A stretch of DNA of 64,000 nucleotides, from assembly GCF_000724625.1 (NCBI RefSeq), contig NZ_CP007139.1, positions 496,001 through 560,000 on the forward strand. Direction: 5' to 3'. A program made the translations under genes and the position numbers. Below the pieces are notes generated by a model, which did not search any database, was not told where the DNA came from, and saw only the letters and a list, made by a program, of their open reading frames with translations. Shown in pieces: positions 59,215-64,000 of this stretch. The stretch comes from Fimbriimonas ginsengisoli Gsoil 348 (lineage in GTDB: Bacteria > Armatimonadota > Fimbriimonadia > Fimbriimonadales > Fimbriimonadaceae). The first letter of the stretch is position 1. Each line of letters begins with the position of its first letter.

Positions 59215-61803
59215 ATGCTTGCCGCCCTCGCTCTCACCGCAATGCTGGCCGCCCAAAACCCGATCCTCGCCGGATTCAAAGACGTCCCGCCCGAGTCGCG
59301 AATGCGCATGTACTTCCGGGTCTTCGGCCCGGCTTGGACCAAGCCGGAAATCGACGCTCACCTGGACGACGCCAAACAAGCCGGGCTGGGCGGCCTCGTG
59401 GCGTACTTCATGTACCCGGTCGCCATCGACGACGTGGCGCGCGGCATCGTCAACCAACGCTTCGGCAGCCCGGAATTCCTGTCGACTTTTGCCTACGCCG
59501 CGGCAGAAGCCCGGAGGCGCCAGCTCCGGTTCGGAGTGAACGGCGGCACGGGCTGGCCATTCGGCGGCCCCTCGGTGACACCTGCCGACGCGGCGAAGAA
59601 GCTTATCGAAGTGGTTGTTCCGAACGGCAAGCCTGTACCCACCCTAAAGCCGAACGAGCGACTCATCGCCACTTCCGGCAACCGGCTCTATATCGAGACC
59701 CCTACCGGGCAGAACGTGAAGCGAGCCGCCTTTGGAGCGGAGGGCCTGGTTCTGGATCATTTCAACGAAGGCGCGCTCACCCGCTGGTTGGAGGCGAACG
59801 TGCGCCCGATCCTGGATCAATCCAAGGGGAACGTGGACGCCCTCGGTTGCGACAGTCTCGAGGTCTACAGCGCGAACTGGGCAAGCGATCTGCCCGCGCA
59901 GTTCAAGCGCCGGCGCGGTTACGAGCTGATCCCGAAGCTGCCCCAGGCCTTCTCCGACAAGAGCCCCGAGGGGGATGCCGTGCGCTTCGACTATTGGCGA
60001 ACGCTGATGGAGCTCACGGCGGAGCGGTTCACCAAACCGCTCGGCGACTGGTCCCGAAAGCACCGCGTCAAGTTGGAAATGGAGGCGTACGGAACGCCAC
60101 CCAATCCGATGTCGGCCTACCGATCCATCGACGTCCCCACCGGTGAGCACTACGAATGGCGCGGCTTCTCCGTGCAGAAGTACGTCGCCTCCGCCGCCCA
60201 CATGGCACGAAAAAACGTCATCGGTTCCGAAGCCTGGACCTGGCTCGGCCTCCCCAACCGCCTCGGCGACACCCTTAGCGACCTCAAGGTCGTCACCGAC
60301 ATGACCCTCCTCGGCGGGTGCAACGACCTCACGGGAGTCGATTTCGCCTACTCGCCGAAGTCCGCCGGGCAGCCGGGCTGGGTTCCCTACTACGGTCCTT
60401 ACATGAACCGGAACAACCCGCAATGGCTTGCCTTTCCCGGGCTGGTGGAGTACGTCAACCGATGTCAATGGATGCTGCGGCAAGGGAAGCCGAAGGTGAG
60501 CGTCGCCGTGTACCTGCCGGTCGAGGATGTCCTCGCGCACGGCGGCATGGACCAGATGCTGCTCGACTTCCTGGTCCGCGATCACTTCGTTACCGGAAAG
60601 GCGACAAGCGAATTCGGCCTCCAAAACGCCCTGAAGCATGGCTCGGCGCTACTCCAAGGCATCTTCTCCCACGGGTTCGACTACGACGGCATCGACTTCT
60701 TCGCGATGAACGACATCGCCAGAGTTTCGGGCTCCAACCTTACCGCCGGAACCTCTTCGTATCACACCGTGGTGCTCCCAAATCTTCAGACGATGGAGCT
60801 TTCCGCGCTGCGTAAAGTCCACCGCTTCGCCGAAGCGGGGGGACTGGTGATCGCAGTGGTTCAAGTCCCGATCGCCCCCGCCGGAGCGACATCGGAGGCG
60901 GAGCGTGCGGAGTTCCAGCGGTTGGTCGAGGAAGTCTTCGGATCGCGTCCGGTAGCCTGGGAGCGCCACCCCTGTGGCAAGGGGCTCGGCGTACTCCTGC
61001 CGCGAGACGAGGAGGTAGGGGCGTTCTTGGCCCGAGCGAAGAGACCCCAGATCGTAATGGAGCCGGTTCCGGAGACCGTCGGCTTCGTCCAGCGATCGCT
61101 GCCTGGCCTGGACATCTACTTCTTGGCAAACGTCGACTCCCAACCCGTTTCGCTAAAGGTCAGGTTCCCCGGCGCAGGCGCAAAGCCAGTCGAGTTTTGG
61201 GACCCGAAGTCGGGCAGGTCGTGGCGGCTTCTGCCCGGAGCGTCCGGCATGTTCGGCGTCTCGCTGTCGGCCCGAGGATCGGCTTTCTTGGTGGTCGGCG
61301 CTGCCACGGCCTCCGAACCTCTCCCAGCCGAACCGCAAGACGAAATCGCCTGGGAGCCCGAGTGGCAGATCTCTTTCCAAGGTCCGGACGCCCCTGCCAG
61401 CTTCTCCAGCCGGGAGCTGAAGCCGTGGCCGGATCCCCACTTCTCCGGCGTCGCCACTTACCAGACTAAGCTGATCTGGAACCGCCCCAGTTCAACCGTT
61501 TCCCTCGCGTTCGATGAGGTCCGCGAAGCGGCCGAGGTCCTGGTTAATGGCCATCACGCGGCGTATGTGTGGTCGCCTCCCTACGAGGCGGAGATCGGCA
61601 AGTTCCTGAGGCGCGGCTCGAACGACATCGAAGTCAAGGTCGCCAACCTACCACTCAACCGGTTCCTCGGCTTGCCCGATGAAGACCTAGGGCCACTCCG
61701 GGCCAAATACGGCAACCGCTTCCCCGCTCCGGGCGAAAAGAACCAGGTCAAAACCCCACCCCCTGCCGGTCTTATCGGCCGCGTCCACTTACGGGTTCGG
61801 TAG
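59215..61803 (+). CDS. GH106-like alpha-L-rhamnosidase
   Basis: 862 residues with signal peptide MLAALALTAMLAAQNP. The catalytic part is of GH106 type: FKDVPPESRMRMYFRVFGPA, then GGLVAYFMYPVA, GVNGGTGWPFGG, and the acid-like DSLEVYSANW near residue 220, then EAYGTPP. The C-terminus has a galactose-binding-like strand set (EVLVNGHHAAYVWSPPYEAE). It would hydrolyse rhamnosides in secreted or periplasmic space. It is divergent from the PhyH gene across only about 43 bases. Confidence 0.85.
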   Translation: MLAALALTAMLAAQNPILAGFKDVPPESRMRMYFRVFGPAWTKPEIDAHLDDAKQAGLGGLVAYFMYPVAIDDVARGIVNQRFGSPEFLSTFAYAAAEARRRQLRFGVNGGTGWPFGGPSVTPADAAKKLIEVVVPNGKPVPTLKPNERLIATSGNRLYIETPTGQNVKRAAFGAEGLVLDHFNEGALTRWLEANVRPILDQSKGNVDALGCDSLEVYSANWASDLPAQFKRRRGYELIPKLPQAFSDKSPEGDAVRFDYWRTLMELTAERFTKPLGDWSRKHRVKLEMEAYGTPPNPMSAYRSIDVPTGEHYEWRGFSVQKYVASAAHMARKNVIGSEAWTWLGLPNRLGDTLSDLKVVTDMTLLGGCNDLTGVDFAYSPKSAGQPGWVPYYGPYMNRNNPQWLAFPGLVEYVNRCQWMLRQGKPKVSVAVYLPVEDVLAHGGMDQMLLDFLVRDHFVTGKATSEFGLQNALKHGSALLQGIFSHGFDYDGIDFFAMNDIARVSGSNLTAGTSSYHTVVLPNLQTMELSALRKVHRFAEAGGLVIAVVQVPIAPAGATSEAERAEFQRLVEEVFGSRPVAWERHPCGKGLGVLLPRDEEVGAFLARAKRPQIVMEPVPETVGFVQRSLPGLDIYFLANVDSQPVSLKVRFPGAGAKPVEFWDPKSGRSWRLLPGASGMFGVSLSARGSAFLVVGAATASEPLPAEPQDEIAWEPEWQISFQGPDAPASFSSRELKPWPDPHFSGVATYQTKLIWNRPSSTVSLAFDEVREAAEVLVNGHHAAYVWSPPYEAEIGKFLRRGSNDIEVKVANLPLNRFLGLPDEDLGPLRAKYGNRFPAPGEKNQVKTPPPAGLIGRVHLRVR

Positions 61804-61852
61804 GACCGCCGGTCTCATGGTCATTGACGAAATAAGCTGACTGTCTTCACCC

Positions 61853-61888
61853 GCCCGTAGCCCGGGGATAAGTCCCCGGGCTACGGGC
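61853..61888. repeat. Perfect GTAGCCCGGGGA palindrome
   Basis: GCCCGTAGCCCGGGGA (61853-61868), loop TAAG, and its exact complement (61873-61888). It shares its arms with the longer element at 49414-49477. It lies in the 3' region of the convergent GH106-like and NEVWN genes. Confidence 0.92.
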
Positions 61889-61969
61889 AAGCTAAATGTA
61901 ATTTGAATCTGTGATTGACCGTCAGACCGGCCCGTTTTCGCGTGCGGGTCCGGATGGAAGAAATGAGGG

Positions 61970-63913
61970 CTATCTGGGAGTTACTTGCACCTGAGCGGAG
62001 GGCGGGGTTTGAGTTTCCCCAAAGCTGCCTACCACGTAGTAGGTGTAAGACACCCCTGACTTCAGTCGGCGGTGGCGGAATTTAGGCTCTTTGAGATTTC
62101 TTGCGGCGACGATGAAGTTGCCGCCGGTCGTGTACCAGACGGTGTACTTCGCACCGGGACGCTTTTGCCAAGTAAGCGTAACTTCGCCGGGCCCGGGCCT
62201 CGCTTTTAGGTGGGAGATGGGAAGAATCTGCATCCCATGTGATAACTCGTCGCCCGGGTTGTTGATGTTCACGACCTTGATAGGTCCAGTCATCTCGTAA
62301 ATCGCCTTGAACTTTGGCGTATCCAAGTGAGCGAGATCCTCGGTAGCTCCCCAGCAACCGAAGCGGCTGGCAGAGCTCGACAAAGCGAAGTACGTCGCGA
62401 TGTCCCCGCCGAGCCCATAGAAATGATCGAGGAAGTGGTGGAGAACCAGCTCCTTCATTTGGGGCAAACGGTTCGCCCGGATCCGGTTACCGATGTTCGT
62501 GGGATCGCCCCCTCCGTTATCAGGCCCCGCCTCGTACGCCGCGAGTTTCAACCCGTACTTGGTCGCGATCGCTTTGAGTTGCTTGGTGTAGGCGCGTCCC
62601 GCCAGACTATCCTGCCGCATCGCCTCCAGCACCTCCTCCGGAGTCGCCGTTTTGGCGGCGCCCTGGTCGTTCATATAAGCGGTTTCCGCCATCGCATAGA
62701 AGTAGCTCTTCGGCGCGCCGTACGTCTTCTCCATCCAACCCAATACCTCGTCGTACCAGGCCGGCTGAATTGTCCATGCCGCATAGATGGGCCGGATGCG
62801 GTTCTGCAGCGACCCCGCTCCAAAAACCGATTCGAAGATCTTGGCGATCTGGTAGAGCCGCTGGGCATGGCGGCGGCGCGACCATTGCTCCTGGTCGGTC
62901 GAGCCGTCGCGGTTGAGCGGCGAGTTCCCTTGCCCCACCTCGTCCACCGCCGCCAGCTTGTTCCAGATGTATTGGGAGAACCCAAAGTTCCAGACCTCGT
63001 TGCTGTGCTCGACGTAGATCTTCAGTTTCGGATCGAGGTCCCGCTTCAGCATCTGGGCGAGTTGGTAAATGTAGCTCGACTTGTCGTCGGGCGAAGCGCC
63101 GGTGGCGGAGACCGGGATGTTAATCCACAGATCTTTGTGGGTTAAATTGGCGAGCTGGACGATGTACTCCCAAGCGACCCCGTGGGTCCCTGGCCGTAGC
63201 CCTTCCATCCCTTGGCTCGCATCGGTCGGCCAAGTGCGGTCTTCCCAGCGAATGAGGTGGTGGCCGCGATCGCCGTAGTAGCCGGCTTGGTAGTTGGTAT
63301 CCAACCAGCCCATCGTCCGCAAATACGAGAACGGCTGCAGCGCCTTGAGAAAGTCTTTGGTGAAGACCTCGTGGGTATCCGCCGGATACCCAGGCCGGAT
63401 CAAGCGAAGACCCGTGATGCCGCTCAAGGGAGGCGACCAGCTATCGCGTTGAGTATGTGTGAAAGCGAGAATGATCAGGTTCGGCGCGCCCTTTGGCAGG
63501 ATGACTTCGGCCCGACTGGTGTTGCGGCTCGGGTCGTATGTCAGGCCCCGAACCTGGACGGGCGATCCCCCGGTGGGCGCCACGTCCGCCTTGCCTAGAA
63601 ACGACAGGTGATACGTTCCGCTTTCGTCCGGCTGGTAATGGTCCGGATCGTCCATCGGCGGCGCCCACGCCATCGTCGGGCGGTCGTCCATGAGGACAGT
63701 GAAACCGTCCCCTTTCGGCCACCCGCTCTCGTCGGTCGGCACCGGCTTGTCGCCGCCAATCTGCTGGAAAGGCCGAAGCCGCTTGGCGATATCGACGAAC
63801 GCGCTCGGATGGTCGCTAACTTCTACGCCCAAGGGGCCGATGAGCGGCCGCTGGGGAGCGGCGCCCGAGCAGGAGGACACGAGCGCCACGAAAGCCACCA
63901 ACGTCTGGATCAT
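61970..63913 (-). CDS. Secreted glycosidase-like protein (NEVWN motif, FnIII C-terminus)
   Basis: 647 residues with a signal peptide MIQTLVAFVALVSSCSGA (possible lipobox SSC). The central part has a TIM-barrel glycoside hydrolase look: FLRTMGWLDTN.. and HSNEVWNFGFSQY, where Glu could be the acid, followed by KLAAYEAGPDNGG with a possible nucleophile Glu. The last 90 residues read as fibronectin type III. Function is probably polysaccharide binding or cleavage; exact family not assigned. A LacI-like operator lies before it. Confidence 0.75.
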   Translation of the reverse strand: MIQTLVAFVALVSSCSGAAPQRPLIGPLGVEVSDHPSAFVDIAKRLRPFQQIGGDKPVPTDESGWPKGDGFTVLMDDRPTMAWAPPMDDPDHYQPDESGTYHLSFLGKADVAPTGGSPVQVRGLTYDPSRNTSRAEVILPKGAPNLIILAFTHTQRDSWSPPLSGITGLRLIRPGYPADTHEVFTKDFLKALQPFSYLRTMGWLDTNYQAGYYGDRGHHLIRWEDRTWPTDASQGMEGLRPGTHGVAWEYIVQLANLTHKDLWINIPVSATGASPDDKSSYIYQLAQMLKRDLDPKLKIYVEHSNEVWNFGFSQYIWNKLAAVDEVGQGNSPLNRDGSTDQEQWSRRRHAQRLYQIAKIFESVFGAGSLQNRIRPIYAAWTIQPAWYDEVLGWMEKTYGAPKSYFYAMAETAYMNDQGAAKTATPEEVLEAMRQDSLAGRAYTKQLKAIATKYGLKLAAYEAGPDNGGGDPTNIGNRIRANRLPQMKELVLHHFLDHFYGLGGDIATYFALSSSASRFGCWGATEDLAHLDTPKFKAIYEMTGPIKVVNINNPGDELSHGMQILPISHLKARPGPGEVTLTWQKRPGAKYTVWYTTGGNFIVAARNLKEPKFRHRRLKSGVSYTYYVVGSFGETQTPPSAQVQVTPR

Positions 63914-63918
63914 GCCTA

Positions 63919-63947
63919 AGGTTAACGCGTTTACATCGTAATGTCAA
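63919..63947 (-). promoter_or_regulatory. Promoter with LacI-like operator before NEVWN gene
   Basis: On the minus strand TTGACA (complement 63942-63947) and TAACCT (63919-63924) are 17 bases apart. Between and over them GTTAACGCGTTTAC (63921-63934) is a near-perfect palindrome (six of seven pairs) of the AACGCGTT-centred LacI family type. Confidence 0.75.
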
Positions 63948-63952
63948 GGGGT

Positions 63953-63979
63953 CATCGGCGAGGACGCCGACGCTACGGG
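63953..63979. repeat. GTAGCGTCGGC palindrome, reverse orientation
   Basis: CATCGGCGAGGACGCCGACG continuing to CTACGGG is the reverse complement of the unit at 49247-49273 with one base different. It is upstream of the NEVWN promoter. Confidence 0.85.
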
Positions 63980-64000
63980 CGGACCACTCATGCCACGATA

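Overview
The window is GC-rich bacterial chromosome, densely packed with short operons on both strands. The best guess is a member of the Armatimonadota, probably Fimbriimonadia. Supporting signs are a prepilin-type pseudopilin with the [21 protein letters not shown]-terminus coupled to a LacI regulator, many secreted proteins with short signal peptides, a KaiC-like ATPase beside a histidine kinase, an MqnE-type menaquinone enzyme, the DXS isoprenoid route, and very frequent intergenic palindromic repeats. This assignment is inference. No rRNA, tRNA, CRISPR array, phage or transposase was found.

Layout. 1-2320: partial DUF1444-like gene, rdgB and surE. 2656-7546: sterol-desaturase-type hydroxylase, RRM protein, a KaiC-like ATPase / histidine kinase operon, and an unknown. 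7663-10262: a TPR / histidine kinase / receiver reading frame broken by two frameshifts. 10341-16791: ROK kinase, then moxR, DUF58, transglutaminase and holA. 16869-21740: class A beta-lactamase, FHA protein with a sodium:solute symporter, TIM-barrel isomerase, spermidine synthase. 22341-31427: cytochrome b-c fusion, class III cyclase, mqnE, lipoprotein, yajQ and dxs. 31624-42878: response regulator, J-like protein, porin-like protein, hisS, asd, an AraC regulator, an SdpR/SdpI-type pair, DAHP synthase, GspG-like protein, aldo/keto reductase. 42958-49244: ZU5-like lipoprotein, speD behind a strong promoter and long leader, Uma2 protein, secreted phosphoesterase. 49643-52311: an NB-ARC/TPR (STAND, NLR-like) gene with a one-base frameshift and nearly perfect internal repeats. 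52406-63913: small membrane and secreted proteins, PfkB kinase, LacI with a pseudopilin, lipoprotein, PhyH dioxygenase, GH106-like rhamnosidase and a large secreted NEVWN glycosidase-like protein.

Functional links. speE (20901) and speD (45347) give two steps of polyamine synthesis. dxs and mqnE supply isoprenoid and menaquinone precursors, matching a respiratory cytochrome b-c protein. asd, aroG and hisS are housekeeping. The right end looks like a carbohydrate-use region under LacI-type control: good operator candidates lie before the lacI gene itself and before the NEVWN protein.

The features most worth attention are the frameshifted STAND gene with its recently duplicated TPR tract, the KaiC/pseudo-receiver kinase pair, the beta-lactamase with a greatly enlarged omega loop, the mosaic palindromic repeat families at more than fifteen intergenic sites, and a MITE-like 242-bp element.
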